A DNA stretch of 64,000 bases, from assembly GCF_021556395.1 (NCBI RefSeq), contig NZ_JAKGCS010000036.1, forward strand, positions 744,001 to 808,000, written 5' to 3'. The notes under the pieces were generated by a model that had not been told where the DNA came from, did not search any database, and worked only from the letters and a program-made list of their open reading frames with translations. The position numbers and the translations under genes are program-made. This DNA is from Acuticoccus kalidii (GTDB lineage: Bacteria > Pseudomonadota > Alphaproteobacteria > Rhizobiales > Amorphaceae). Positions 47,197-56,338 of the stretch are shown in pieces; within the stretch, counting starts at the first letter, position 1; every line of letters starts with the position of its first letter.

Positions 47197-49577
47197 CCGC
47201 CAGTATCGGCGCAACCTACCGCCTACAATTCCGCGACGGCGTCGGCTTCGAGGAGGCCCGCGCCATCGTCCCCCATCTCGCACGGGCAGGAATCACCCAT
47301 CTCTACGCCTCGCCCTTGTTTGCGGCGACCTCAGGCTCCTCCCACGGCTACGACGTCACCGACCATCGCGTGCTCGACCCGGTGCTCGGCGAGGCGGCGG
47401 CCTTCGACCGGCTCGCCGCGAGCCTCGCCGAACACGGTATCGGGCTACTTCTCGATATCGTGCCCAACCACATGGCCGCCTCGACCGAGAATCCGTGGTG
47501 GCGGGACGTGGTTCAGCATGGCGCCGAATCGCAATACGCGAATCACTTCGATATCGACTGGACGGCCGACAAACTGATCTTGCCGATTCTCGGAAAACCT
47601 TATGGCGACGCCCTCGCCGACGGGGACATCGTGCGCCGCGACCATCCCGACTGGGGGCCGGTCCTCGCCGTTCCGGGGCACGATTTGCCGCTCCGTCCCG
47701 GCACCGAGTCGATCGAAGACGTTCACGCATGCCACGAGGCCCAGCCTTATCGGCTCGCCCATTGGCGCATCGGCCGAGACGGGATCAGCTTCCGCCGCTT
47801 TTTCGAGGTGACGGGCCTCGTCGGCGTCCGCGTCGAGGACGAGAGGGTGTTCGACGACGTCCACCGCCTTCTCGAGCGCCTCGTCGAGGAGGGGACGGTG
47901 ACGGCGGTCCGTGTCGACCATGTCGACGGGCTTGCGGCGCCGGGCGCCTATCTCGACAGGCTCGCCGCGCGGCTCGGCGTTCCGATCCTCGTCGAAAAGA
48001 TCCTCGAATCGGACGAAGCGCTGCGGCCTTGGCCTGTCGTCGGCACCACCGGCTACGAGTTCATGGCGGCGATGGCCTCGCTCTTCGTCGACGGTGACGG
48101 TCTCGAACGGCTCGCCGCCGACTATGCGGCGATCGCGGACGACGATGTCGCCGGGCTCACCCGCCGCGCCAAACGCGAGATCATCAACCGGAACCTGGCC
48201 GGCGAGCTCGAGCGTCTGTCCGGTCTTGCCCGTCTCCTCCTCGCGCGGGACTTGTCGACACGCGATTTCGGTCCGGTCACGATTCGCGAGGGGCTCGCCG
48301 CCCTCGCCGAGGGCATGCCCGTCTACCGGACCTATATCGACGGCGCGGCGAACGCGGCTGACCGCAAGGTGCTCGCGACGGCGCGCACGGTCGGGGCGAA
48401 GGCCGAGCGGCTCGAAGACCCGGCGATCCTCGATGCCCTGATCGGTCTCCTCATCGCGCCGGCCGACGACGATTTCGCCAGGGAGTTCGTGGGCCGCTTC
48501 CAGCAGGTCACAGGGCCGCTGATGGCGAAGGCGGTGGAAGACACGCTGTTCTTTCGCCACCACCGGCTGATCGCGCTCAACGAGGTGGGCGGCGATCTCG
48601 CCCCGCATCTCGGCTCGGAGCGTTATCTGCGCGTCGCCGATACGCCCGGTCTCGCCGCGACCCAGACCCACGACACCAAACGCGGCGAGGATGCGCGGGC
48701 GCGCCTCTATGCCCTGTCCGATCCGGTCGCCGTGTCGCTCTGGGAGGTCGTCTGGCCGCAATTGCCGCAGGACGTTTCGATGCGTTGGCGGTGGGCGTTC
48801 GGACAGATGCTGTTCGGCTCCGCGCCGCTCGGCGACGACCCCGCCTTTCCTGACCGATTCGCCGCGGCGGCGCTGAAGACCGTGCGCGAGGCGATGGAGG
48901 AGACGAGCTGGACACGGACCGACGCCGCGTTCGAGGCGCGGGTCGAGGCGGTGGCCCGTCAGATGGCCGAATCGCATGGCGAGCTTCTCGCCCCCCTGTC
49001 GGAGGTGACGCGCGCGGGGGCCGTGCTCGGTCTCTCCCAAGCCCTCCTCAAGGCGACCGCGCGTCCGGCGCCCGACATCTACCAGGGCACGTTCGATTGG
49101 GATTTCTCGATGGTCGACCCGGACAATCGTCGTCCGGTCGATTTCACCGCCGAGGCGGCTTTGTGCGAGGCCGCAAGGACCGCCGACACTCGATCGTTGA
49201 CGACGGATTGGACCGACGGCCGCATCAAAGCGCGGGTTCTCCTCGAAGCGCTCGCGGCGCGGGCCGAACGGCCGGACCTTTTCGCCGGCGGGCGAATTGA
49301 GGCCGTTCCGTTCGTCGGCGGGGAGGGAGGCAATCCGCTGCTCGCCTTTGCGCGTGTGCACGAGAGGGATGTCGCGCTGATGGTCGTTCCCGCGCGGCCC
49401 TTCCAGCAGCTCGGCTCCGGAGCCCTCACCTTGCGTGAGGAGACGATCGCCCATCTCGCCCTCGACATCGGTATGCCGCTGCGCAACCGGATCACCGGCG
49501 AGGCGATCGACGCGGGGCCGCTGGCGCTCGGCCCGCACCTTTCGGCGTTTCCGGTTCTTTTTGCGACGAGTTGGTGA
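47193..49577 (+). CDS. treY: Malto-oligosyltrehalose synthase
   Basis: GH13_26 enzyme, 794 residues, that isomerises the reducing-end alpha-1,4 bond of a maltodextrin to the alpha,alpha-1,1 bond of trehalose. The N-terminus SIGATYRLQFRDGVGFEEA and HLYASPLFAATSGSSHGYDV are diagnostic. Nucleophile D242 lies in RVDHVDGLAAPGAYL and the acid/base in LVEKILESDE; TQTHDTKRGEDARARL contains the third catalytic aspartate. The ATG at 47193 overlaps the malQ stop. With TreZ it drains glucan to free trehalose. Confidence 0.95.
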   Translation: MTASIGATYRLQFRDGVGFEEARAIVPHLARAGITHLYASPLFAATSGSSHGYDVTDHRVLDPVLGEAAAFDRLAASLAEHGIGLLLDIVPNHMAASTENPWWRDVVQHGAESQYANHFDIDWTADKLILPILGKPYGDALADGDIVRRDHPDWGPVLAVPGHDLPLRPGTESIEDVHACHEAQPYRLAHWRIGRDGISFRRFFEVTGLVGVRVEDERVFDDVHRLLERLVEEGTVTAVRVDHVDGLAAPGAYLDRLAARLGVPILVEKILESDEALRPWPVVGTTGYEFMAAMASLFVDGDGLERLAADYAAIADDDVAGLTRRAKREIINRNLAGELERLSGLARLLLARDLSTRDFGPVTIREGLAALAEGMPVYRTYIDGAANAADRKVLATARTVGAKAERLEDPAILDALIGLLIAPADDDFAREFVGRFQQVTGPLMAKAVEDTLFFRHHRLIALNEVGGDLAPHLGSERYLRVADTPGLAATQTHDTKRGEDARARLYALSDPVAVSLWEVVWPQLPQDVSMRWRWAFGQMLFGSAPLGDDPAFPDRFAAAALKTVREAMEETSWTRTDAAFEARVEAVARQMAESHGELLAPLSEVTRAGAVLGLSQALLKATARPAPDIYQGTFDWDFSMVDPDNRRPVDFTAEAALCEAARTADTRSLTTDWTDGRIKARVLLEALAARAERPDLFAGGRIEAVPFVGGEGGNPLLAFARVHERDVALMVVPARPFQQLGSGALTLREETIAHLALDIGMPLRNRITGEAIDAGPLALGPHLSAFPVLFATSW

Positions 49578-50007
49578 CGGCGCGGGCGCTCGGTCCCGAC
49601 TCGCCGGGAATCACGGGCCTCTCGACACCCCGAATCCGCGTTTCCTCCCGAGGCACGGGGGCAATTTTATCCACATGCCCCGACTACTAGCCCCGCGGAT
49701 ATCCTAACGACTCCTTGCCCAAACGGGCGGTTTTCTCCCGGTCACGGCCGAAAACGTGTTGTCCATGCAACATCGCAGACGGAGTGCGGGCCTTTAGGGG
49801 GGTGGCTTGCACGCTTTCCGTTGCCGCGGGCGGGGTCGGTGCGCAATGTCACCTCACGAACGGGGCGGAGACAAACCGATCGCAGGTTTGGGCGGGCCGC
49901 AGCGGCTTCTCAAATCGAGTTAGAGATCCGGCGACTTTCGGCCCGAGGGTCACCGCCGGAATGAAAGTCGAAGGATTTCTGTTGTGAACCTTTTTGGAGA
50001 TCGAGAC
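49578..50007. other. treY-porin intergenic region (430 bp)
   Basis: No gene is recognised. The stretch should contain the strong porin promoter and a 5' leader. A 6-bp inverted repeat CAAACC/GGTTTG spans 49872-49890. GGAG lies eight bases before the porin ATG. I could not identify a clear terminator for treY. Small ORFs here are Cys/Arg-rich chance frames. Confidence 0.5.
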
Positions 50008-51189
50008 ATGAACATCAAGCGTCTTGTCCTCGGCACGGCTGCGGGTGCTCTCGCGGTGACCGGGGCGCAGGCGGCGGACCTTCCGGTCGTCGTCGAGCCT
50101 GTCGACTATGTGCGGATCTGCGACGCTTTCGGAACGGGCTTCTACTACATCCCGGGCACCGAAACCTGCCTTCGCGTTGCCGGCCGTATTCGCGCTGACT
50201 ACAACGCATTCTTCAACACCGACGATTCCGACTTCAAGATCCTCGGTAATGCCTACGACGTTCGCGGCGGCAACGGTTACCGCTTCCGCGCTCGTGCCTA
50301 CATCTACCTGGATAGCCGCACGAACACCGAGTTCGGTCTGCTCCGTACCTTCACCGAAGTGTACTTCACCAGCGAGTACGGCGGTGGCCTGAGCACGACC
50401 CTCAACCGTGCGTTCATCCAGTTCGGTGGCCTGACCTTCGGTCGGACGCAGTCCTTCTACGACTTCCTGGACGCGTCCTACACGCCGGCTCAGTTCTTCA
50501 ACGCCGACCTCTCGGACGTCACGACCAACGTGTTGGCTTACACCTTCGCGTTCGGCAACGGCTTCTCCGCGTCGGTCTCGCTTGAAGACTCGCTGTCGCG
50601 CCGTTCGGGCATCTTCAACGGCATCTACCAGGGCTCCCGTGTTCCGGACATCGTGGGTAACATCCGCGTCGACCAGGGCTGGGGTTCGGCTCAGCTTATG
50701 GCTGCCGGTCACTACGTCGAAGAGCTCCGCTCGGGTGACGAAGAGTATGGCTTCGCCGTCAGCGCTGGCGTGAACGTCAACGTTCCGTTCGGTACGGGCA
50801 CGCAGGTCGGTATCCAGGGTGGTTACACCCACGGTGCTCTCCAGTACGTCGGCACCACGATCATTGGCCCGGCTGCTACGGACGGTGTCGTGACCGGTGC
50901 GGGCGACCTCGAGCTCGTCGAAGCCTTCAACGTGTCGGGTGGTTTCTCGACCTCCTTCACGCCGACGATCTCGCTCGCCGGTCAGGTTGGTTACGTGTGG
51001 GTCGACCAGCATGAGGTCCTGAAGACCAGCTACGACTTCTCGAACCTCGACGTTCAGGGCTTCCTCGGCTACTCGCCGGTGTCCGGCTTCGTCATGGGTG
51101 TTGGCGCCGAGTTCAAGTACGTCGACACCGACGACTTCGGCGAAGGTTCGGCTCTGTCCACCTTCTTCCGCGCCCAGCGCACCTTCTAA
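50008..51189 (+). CDS. Outer-membrane porin (Rhizobiales Omp2/Porin_2 family)
   Basis: A 393-residue trimeric-type porin forming a diffusion channel in the outer membrane. A signal peptide MNIKRLVLGTAAGALAVTGAQA is followed by ADLP at the predicted cleavage site. The mature start VEPVDYVRICDAFGTGFYYIPGTETCLRVAGRIRAD, with two cysteines, is the hallmark of Brucella Omp2 and rhizobial RopA relatives. Alternating beta strands run to the C-terminal aromatic residue (AQRTF). Its codons end in T/C more than in its neighbours, consistent with very high expression. Start chosen at ATG 50008 with GGAG upstream. Confidence 0.94.
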   Translation: MNIKRLVLGTAAGALAVTGAQAADLPVVVEPVDYVRICDAFGTGFYYIPGTETCLRVAGRIRADYNAFFNTDDSDFKILGNAYDVRGGNGYRFRARAYIYLDSRTNTEFGLLRTFTEVYFTSEYGGGLSTTLNRAFIQFGGLTFGRTQSFYDFLDASYTPAQFFNADLSDVTTNVLAYTFAFGNGFSASVSLEDSLSRRSGIFNGIYQGSRVPDIVGNIRVDQGWGSAQLMAAGHYVEELRSGDEEYGFAVSAGVNVNVPFGTGTQVGIQGGYTHGALQYVGTTIIGPAATDGVVTGAGDLELVEAFNVSGGFSTSFTPTISLAGQVGYVWVDQHEVLKTSYDFSNLDVQGFLGYSPVSGFVMGVGAEFKYVDTDDFGEGSALSTFFRAQRTF

Positions 51190-51212
51190 TCCATCCACTC
51201 TCTCGGATGGAG

Positions 51213-51241
51213 AGCCCGGCGGTCCAACCGCCGGGCTTTTT
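51213..51241 (+). terminator. Rho-independent terminator of the porin gene
   Basis: A perfect 10-bp stem AGCCCGGCGG/CCGCCGGGCT with a five-base loop is followed by five T. It lies 23 bp after the porin stop. Confidence 0.93.
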
Positions 51242-51245
51242 CTTT

Positions 51246-51279
51246 GAAACGCCGTCCCGGTCCGCCGGGGCGGCGTTTC
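51246..51279. terminator. Second hairpin, 15-bp stem with TCCG loop
   Basis: GAAACGCCGTCCCGG pairs with CCGGGGCGGCGTTTC (one T-G pair) around TCCG, immediately after the first porin terminator. No T run follows on the plus strand. It may act as a back-up terminator or protect a 3' end. The rest of the gap to 51547 shows no gene and carries the leader of the peptide transporter operon. Confidence 0.6.
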
Positions 51280-51547
51280 TGCGTCTGGTCCGGTGTCCTC
51301 ACCCGATCGAGCAACCCAAGAGTGCGAGACTGACATTTCTGTCAGGAAAGACCCCCGTCCGCCCCCTCGGGGTGCTGGTCGAAGCCGTTCATTCACGCTA
51401 AAGCAGGGCACGGACGGTCCTTCAGCGAAGTGTGCCGTCGAAATTCGCTCGTTTGTTTGGCTGGCGAGCAAGAATGTTCAAGGTGAACCGAACGGCTCTC
51501 CTTGCGCTTTTGCTCCGACGCCTGGGCTCCGACCATCGGCAGAACTC

Positions 51548-53026
51548 ATGGCTCTTCGCGTCCTCTTCACGTTTTTTCTCTCAATCGCGGCAATCGTCTC
51601 GGCACAGGCTCAGACTGTTGATCGACCGCTGGTGATCGGCATGGGGCTCGAACCGCCGCACCTTGATCCGACGGCCGGCGCCGCCGCAGCGATCGACGAG
51701 ATCCTCTACGCCAATGTCCTCGAAGGGCTCACGCGCATCACCGAAGATGGCAGCGTCGCCCCGGCACTCGCGACCGATTGGGACATCTCGGACGACGGGT
51801 TGACCGTCGTCTTCCACCTGCGCGAGGGCGTCACCTTCCATGACGGCGCCCCGTTCGACGCGGAGGTCGCGAAATTCGCGCTCGATCGGGCGCGGGCGGA
51901 GGGGGCGGAAAACGCTCAGCCGCAACTCTTCACCGCCATCGACACCGTCGAGGCGACCGACCCGACCACCTTGACCCTCACGCTCAAGGAGCCGGATGGC
52001 GATCTCGTCTATTCGCTCGGCTGGGGCGATGCGGTGATGGTCCATCCCGATAGCGCCGAGGCCAACAAACAGACGCCGATCGGCACCGGCCCCTTCCGCT
52101 TCGAGCGCTGGCGCCGTGGCGACCGCGTGGTTCTCGTCCGCAATGACGATTATTGGGGCGAGCCCGCGAAACTTCCGCGGGTCGAGTTCGCCTTCATCAC
52201 CGACCCCGCGGTGGCCCTCGCGTCACTCCTCGCTGGCGACGTCCAGGCCTATCCGAGCTTCCCGGCGCCCGAATCGCTGCCCGTTCTGGAGGCCGACCAA
52301 CGCTTCACTGTCGCGATCGGTACGACGGAAGGCGAGACGATCATGGCGATCAACGCCGCCCGGCCGCCGTTCGACGATGTTCGCGTCCGCCGCGCGCTGT
52401 CGAACGCGATCGACCGCAACGCCCTCGTCGAAGGCGCGATGTACGGGACCGCGACGCCGATCGGCTCGCATTTTCCGCCGCACGCCAAGGCCTATGTCGA
52501 TCTGACCGACGTCTATCCGTACGACCCGGACAAGGCGCGCGCGCTCCTCGAGGAGGCCGGCGTTTCCGATCTCAAGACGACGCTGACGCTGCCGCCCACC
52601 CAATATGCCCGCCGCTCGGGCGAGATCATCGCCGCGCAGCTCCGCGCCGTCGGCATCGAGGCCGAACTCATCCCAGTCGAATGGGCCGAGTGGCTCTCCC
52701 GCGTCTTCCGCGGCAAGGACTACGATCTCACGATCGTCGCCCACACCGAGCCGAACGACATCAACATCTATGCCCGGCCGGACTACTATTTCCACGTCGA
52801 GAATGCGCGCCTCGACGAGATCATCGCCTCGCTCGCGGTCGAGGCCGATCCGGACAAGCGCACGCCGCTTCTCGAAGAAGCCCAGCGGCTGATCACCGAG
52901 GACGCCGTCAACGTCTTCCTCTTCCAGCTTCCGAAAAACGGGGTCTGGGACAAGCGCCTCCACGGTCTGTGGACGAACTCGCCGATCCAGGCCAACGACG
53001 TCACGGGCGTCTACTGGACGGAATGA
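51548..53026 (+). CDS. Peptide ABC transporter substrate-binding protein
   Basis: A 492-residue periplasmic binding protein of the SBP_bac_5 (DppA/OppA) family. Signal peptide MALRVLFTFFLSIAAIVSAQAQ precedes the mature domain. The family signature is visible in ILYANVLEGLTRITEDGSVAPALATDWDISDDGLTVVFHLREGVTFHDG. It has no lipobox cysteine, so it is soluble. The start at 51548 gives a normal leader; the frame stays open upstream to 51293 without a family match there. Its stop overlaps the first permease gene (ATGA). The ligand, peptide or another compound, cannot be told from sequence. Confidence 0.92.
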   Translation: MALRVLFTFFLSIAAIVSAQAQTVDRPLVIGMGLEPPHLDPTAGAAAAIDEILYANVLEGLTRITEDGSVAPALATDWDISDDGLTVVFHLREGVTFHDGAPFDAEVAKFALDRARAEGAENAQPQLFTAIDTVEATDPTTLTLTLKEPDGDLVYSLGWGDAVMVHPDSAEANKQTPIGTGPFRFERWRRGDRVVLVRNDDYWGEPAKLPRVEFAFITDPAVALASLLAGDVQAYPSFPAPESLPVLEADQRFTVAIGTTEGETIMAINAARPPFDDVRVRRALSNAIDRNALVEGAMYGTATPIGSHFPPHAKAYVDLTDVYPYDPDKARALLEEAGVSDLKTTLTLPPTQYARRSGEIIAAQLRAVGIEAELIPVEWAEWLSRVFRGKDYDLTIVAHTEPNDINIYARPDYYFHVENARLDEIIASLAVEADPDKRTPLLEEAQRLITEDAVNVFLFQLPKNGVWDKRLHGLWTNSPIQANDVTGVYWTE

Positions 53027-53970
53027 ACGCGCTCAGGCGCCTTCTGCAACTCGCCGCGACACTGTTCGCGGCGAGCCTCTTGATCTTCCTTGCGATGCAG
53101 GTTCTCCCCGGCGATCCGGCCGAGGTGCTCCTGGGCATGAACGCCGATCCGGTCGCGATCGCGGCGCTGCGCACTGAAATGGGGCTCGATAGGCCGCTGC
53201 CGGTGCAGTTTGCAAGTTGGCTGGGGGGTGTGCTGACGGGCGATTTCGGGCTCAGCGCCACCTATGACGTGCCGGTCACTGATCTCATGCTGGAGCGCGC
53301 CGTGGTGACGGTGCCGCTCGCGATCATGGGCGTCGCCCTCTCGCTGGGCATTGCCTTGCCGGTCGGGCTGATCGCCGCGATTCGCCGCGGAAAAGGTGCC
53401 GATCGTGCCGCGATGGGGCTCGCCCTTTTCGGCCTGTCCGTCCCCAATATGTGGCTCGGACTGATGCTGATCTATGTGTTCGCCGTCGTCCTCGGGCTTG
53501 CCCCGGCCGGCGGGTTTCCCGGCTGGGATTCGGGGGTGGGGCGGGCATTCGGCGCGCTCATCATGCCGGCGATCGCGCTCGCGGTGCCGCAGGCGGCGAT
53601 TCTCACCCGTATCGTGCGCACCAGCGTCGTCGAGGCGATGGACGAGGATTATGTGACGCTCGCCCGCGCGAAAGGGCGGCGACTCGGACCGGCGGTCCTC
53701 TATCACGCGCTGCCCAATGCATGGGCGCCGATCCTCACCATCGTCGGGCTTCAGTTCGGATTTTTGGTCTCCGGGGCGGTGGTGATCGAGACGGTGTTCT
53801 CGCTGCCGGGGCTCGGGCGGCTCCTCTTCCAGGCGGTCAATCAGCGCGATCTGATGGTCGTCGCGGGCGTCGTCCTCGTGCTCGTCGCGACCGTCGTGAT
53901 CGTCAACGCGCTCTGCGATGGGCTCGCCGCGTGGATCAATCCGCGTCAACGGACGGCCGCGACGGCATGA
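53023..53970 (+). CDS. ABC transporter permease, DppB-like
   Basis: A 315-residue inner-membrane permease with six predicted helices. The first helix (LLQLAATLFAASLLIFLAMQVLPGDPAEVLLG) with the following GDP motif is typical of DppB/GsiC. The EAA-type loop that contacts the ATPase is VVEAMDEDYVTLARAKGRRLGPAVLYHALPNAWAPI. It forms the channel with the next permease. The ATG overlaps the binding-protein stop and its own stop overlaps the next ATG. Confidence 0.93.
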   Translation: MNALRRLLQLAATLFAASLLIFLAMQVLPGDPAEVLLGMNADPVAIAALRTEMGLDRPLPVQFASWLGGVLTGDFGLSATYDVPVTDLMLERAVVTVPLAIMGVALSLGIALPVGLIAAIRRGKGADRAAMGLALFGLSVPNMWLGLMLIYVFAVVLGLAPAGGFPGWDSGVGRAFGALIMPAIALAVPQAAILTRIVRTSVVEAMDEDYVTLARAKGRRLGPAVLYHALPNAWAPILTIVGLQFGFLVSGAVVIETVFSLPGLGRLLFQAVNQRDLMVVAGVVLVLVATVVIVNALCDGLAAWINPRQRTAATA

Positions 53971-54776
53971 GAACGGCGCTCGCGCTTTCGGTTCTGTGCG
54001 TCTTCGCGGTGGGGGCGATCCTCGCGATCTGGTGGACGCCTTATCCGGTCGACACGATGGCGATCGCGAATCGCTTCGCCGGTCCCTCGCTCGCCCATCC
54101 CCTCGGGACCGACCAATATGGCCGCGATCTCCTGTCGATGTTGATGGTCGGGGCGCGCACCTCGCTCGGCGTCGCGGCGGCGGCGATCGCCATCGGCGTC
54201 GCGTTCGGTGCCCCGCTCGGCCTCCTCGCCGCGGCGTCCGACGGGATCGCCGGCGCGCTGGTGATGCGGGTGAACGACATTATCTTCGCCTTTCCCGCCC
54301 TCATCGTCGCCGTCATTCTGACGACCTCGTTCGGGCCGGGCGCGATGAACGCAGTGTTCGCGATCGGCGTCTTCAATATCCCGGTCTTCGCGCGCCTCAC
54401 CGCATCGAGCGCAAGGCGCATTCTGGCGCTCGACTTCATCGACGCGGCGCGGCTGTCGGGGAAGGGCAAGGTGCGAATCGCGCTCGAGCATGTTGCGCCG
54501 AACATTGCGCCGATCATCCTCACCCAGGCGACGACCCAGTTCGCGATCGCGATCCTCGCCGAGGCCGGGCTCAGCTATGTCGGCCTCGGGGCGCAGCCGC
54601 CGTCGGTCTCGTGGGGGCGGATGCTCAACGAAGCGCAGACGCTGGTCGCCCTCGCGCCGCAACTGGCGGTCTGGCCGGGCCTTGCGATCGCCGTCGCGGT
54701 GCTCACCGTCACGACGCTCGGCGAAGCGCTTCGCCGCCGTCTCGATCCGCGCTTTCAGCGCGTCAGGGTCGCGTGA
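53967..54776 (+). CDS. ABC transporter permease, DppC-like
   Basis: A 269-residue second permease. DppC-type features are HPLGTDQYGRDLLSMLMVGARTSLGVA near the N-terminus and the EAA loop DFIDAARLSGKGKVRIALEHVAPNIAPII. There are five to six membrane helices. The N-terminal cytoplasmic extension common in DppC is short. It is coupled to the preceding permease by ATGA and to the ATPase by TGATG. Confidence 0.93.
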   Translation: MRTALALSVLCVFAVGAILAIWWTPYPVDTMAIANRFAGPSLAHPLGTDQYGRDLLSMLMVGARTSLGVAAAAIAIGVAFGAPLGLLAAASDGIAGALVMRVNDIIFAFPALIVAVILTTSFGPGAMNAVFAIGVFNIPVFARLTASSARRILALDFIDAARLSGKGKVRIALEHVAPNIAPIILTQATTQFAIAILAEAGLSYVGLGAQPPSVSWGRMLNEAQTLVALAPQLAVWPGLAIAVAVLTVTTLGEALRRRLDPRFQRVRVA

Positions 54777-56305
54777 TGCTGACGGTCGATGCCCTCACCG
54801 CCCATGCCGGGCGAACGCCGCTTCTTTCCGGCGTCTCATTGAGGCTCGGCGCGGGCGAGCGTCTCGCGATCGTGGGCGCGTCCGGCTCCGGCAAGTCCTT
54901 GACGGCGCGGGCGAGTCTCGCGCTGCCGCCTGCTGGTCTCACCTATGGGGGCCGCGTTGCCCTCGATGGCCGCGATCTCCTGACGATGTCGGAGGCGGAC
55001 CTCGCGCCATTGCGCGGCCGCGATATCGCGATGATTTTCCAGGAGCCCGCGACGGCGCTCAATCCGGCGATGCGCATCGGCACCCAGATCGAGGAACCGC
55101 TGCGGATTCACACCGACCTCAACCGCACCGCGCGGCGGGAGAGGGTGGCGGCGCTCCTCGAACGGACCGGACTTCGCGCGGTCGGTGTCGGACCGGAGCG
55201 TTTCCCGCACCAGCTCTCCGGCGGCCAGCGCCAGCGTGTCGCGGTTGCGATCGCGCTTGCTTTGTCGCCCCGTCTCGTCATCGCCGACGAGCCGACGAGC
55301 GCGCTCGATTCCGTCTCCGCCGCCGTCGTTCTCGACCTTCTCGTCCGCCTCACCGCGGAGGAGGGGGCGGGGCTCATCCTCATCACGCATGATCTCGCCG
55401 TCGCCCGCCGCGCCGAACGCATCGCCGTGATGGACGCCGGGCGCGTGGTGGAGGAGGGGGCGACCGCCGCGTTCTTAAAGGCGCCGAAGAGCGAGGCCGG
55501 CCAACGCCTCGTCGCCGCCGCGCGCCTCGTCCTTCCGCCGCATCCCGAGGTCCGTGCGGACGCGGCGCCGCACGTCCTGTCGGCCGAAGGGGTCACGGTC
55601 ATGCGGGGCGCGCGCGCCACGGTCCGCGACGCCTCGATCGCGATCGCGGCGGGGGAACGGCTCGCGCTCGTCGGCGGATCGGGCTCGGGCAAGACCACGT
55701 TGATGCGCGCCGTTCTCGGTCTTCTTCCGCGGACCGGCACCGTATCCGTCCACGGCACCCCGGTCGTCCGGCCGGACGAGCCGCGCTTGCGGCAGACCGC
55801 ACGCTTGGTGTTCCAGGACCCGGCGACGAGCTTCAACCCCCGCCACTCGGTCCGGCGGATCGTGACCGAACCGCTTTACCGCTCGGGCCTTTCCCGCCGC
55901 GAAAAGACCCGGCGCGCCACTGCCGCGCTCGCTGCGGTGGGGCTCGGCGAAGACGCTCTCTGGCGCAAGCCGCACGCATTTTCCGGCGGCCAGCGCCAGC
56001 GAATCGCCATCGCCCGCGCGCTGATCGCCGAACCGGAGATCCTGGTCGCCGACGAGGCGGTCTCCGCCCTCGATGCCGCGATCAAGGCCGATATCGTGCG
56101 GCTGCTCGATCGACTGACGCGCGAATCGGGCATCGGCCTCGTCTTCATCGCGCATGATCTCGGTCTCGTCCGTCTCCTCGCCGACCGTATCGTCGTGATG
56201 GACGACGGGGCGATCGTGGAGGAGGGCGACGTGGCACAGATTTTCGGCTCGCCCCGTCATCCGGCGACGCGTGCTCTCGTCGCCGAGGCGGAGGCGCTCG
56301 CCTGA
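54776..56305 (+). CDS. Peptide ABC transporter ATPase, fused DppD-DppF type
   Basis: A 509-residue protein with two complete ABC ATPase domains, doing the work of the separate DppD and DppF subunits. Domain 1 has GASGSGKS, HQLSGGQRQRVAVAIAL and LVIADEPTSALD. Domain 2 has GGSGSGKTT, HAFSGGQRQRIAIARAL and ILVADEAVSALDAA. In domain 2 the usual Pro-Thr after the Walker B Glu is replaced by Ala-Val. It completes a full importer (binding protein, two permeases, fused ATPase) in one operon. The ATG at 54776 shares one base with the preceding stop. Confidence 0.93.
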   Translation: MLTVDALTAHAGRTPLLSGVSLRLGAGERLAIVGASGSGKSLTARASLALPPAGLTYGGRVALDGRDLLTMSEADLAPLRGRDIAMIFQEPATALNPAMRIGTQIEEPLRIHTDLNRTARRERVAALLERTGLRAVGVGPERFPHQLSGGQRQRVAVAIALALSPRLVIADEPTSALDSVSAAVVLDLLVRLTAEEGAGLILITHDLAVARRAERIAVMDAGRVVEEGATAAFLKAPKSEAGQRLVAAARLVLPPHPEVRADAAPHVLSAEGVTVMRGARATVRDASIAIAAGERLALVGGSGSGKTTLMRAVLGLLPRTGTVSVHGTPVVRPDEPRLRQTARLVFQDPATSFNPRHSVRRIVTEPLYRSGLSRREKTRRATAALAAVGLGEDALWRKPHAFSGGQRQRIAIARALIAEPEILVADEAVSALDAAIKADIVRLLDRLTRESGIGLVFIAHDLGLVRLLADRIVVMDDGAIVEEGDVAQIFGSPRHPATRALVAEAEALA

Positions 56306-56338
56306 AAAAGGGCGCGGCGTCGGTTGTCGATGCGGGCT

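Noticed and set aside
49715..49987. Small Cys-containing ORF upstream of the porin
   Set aside because: It has no ribosome binding site or family resemblance and lies in the region expected to hold the porin promoter and leader.
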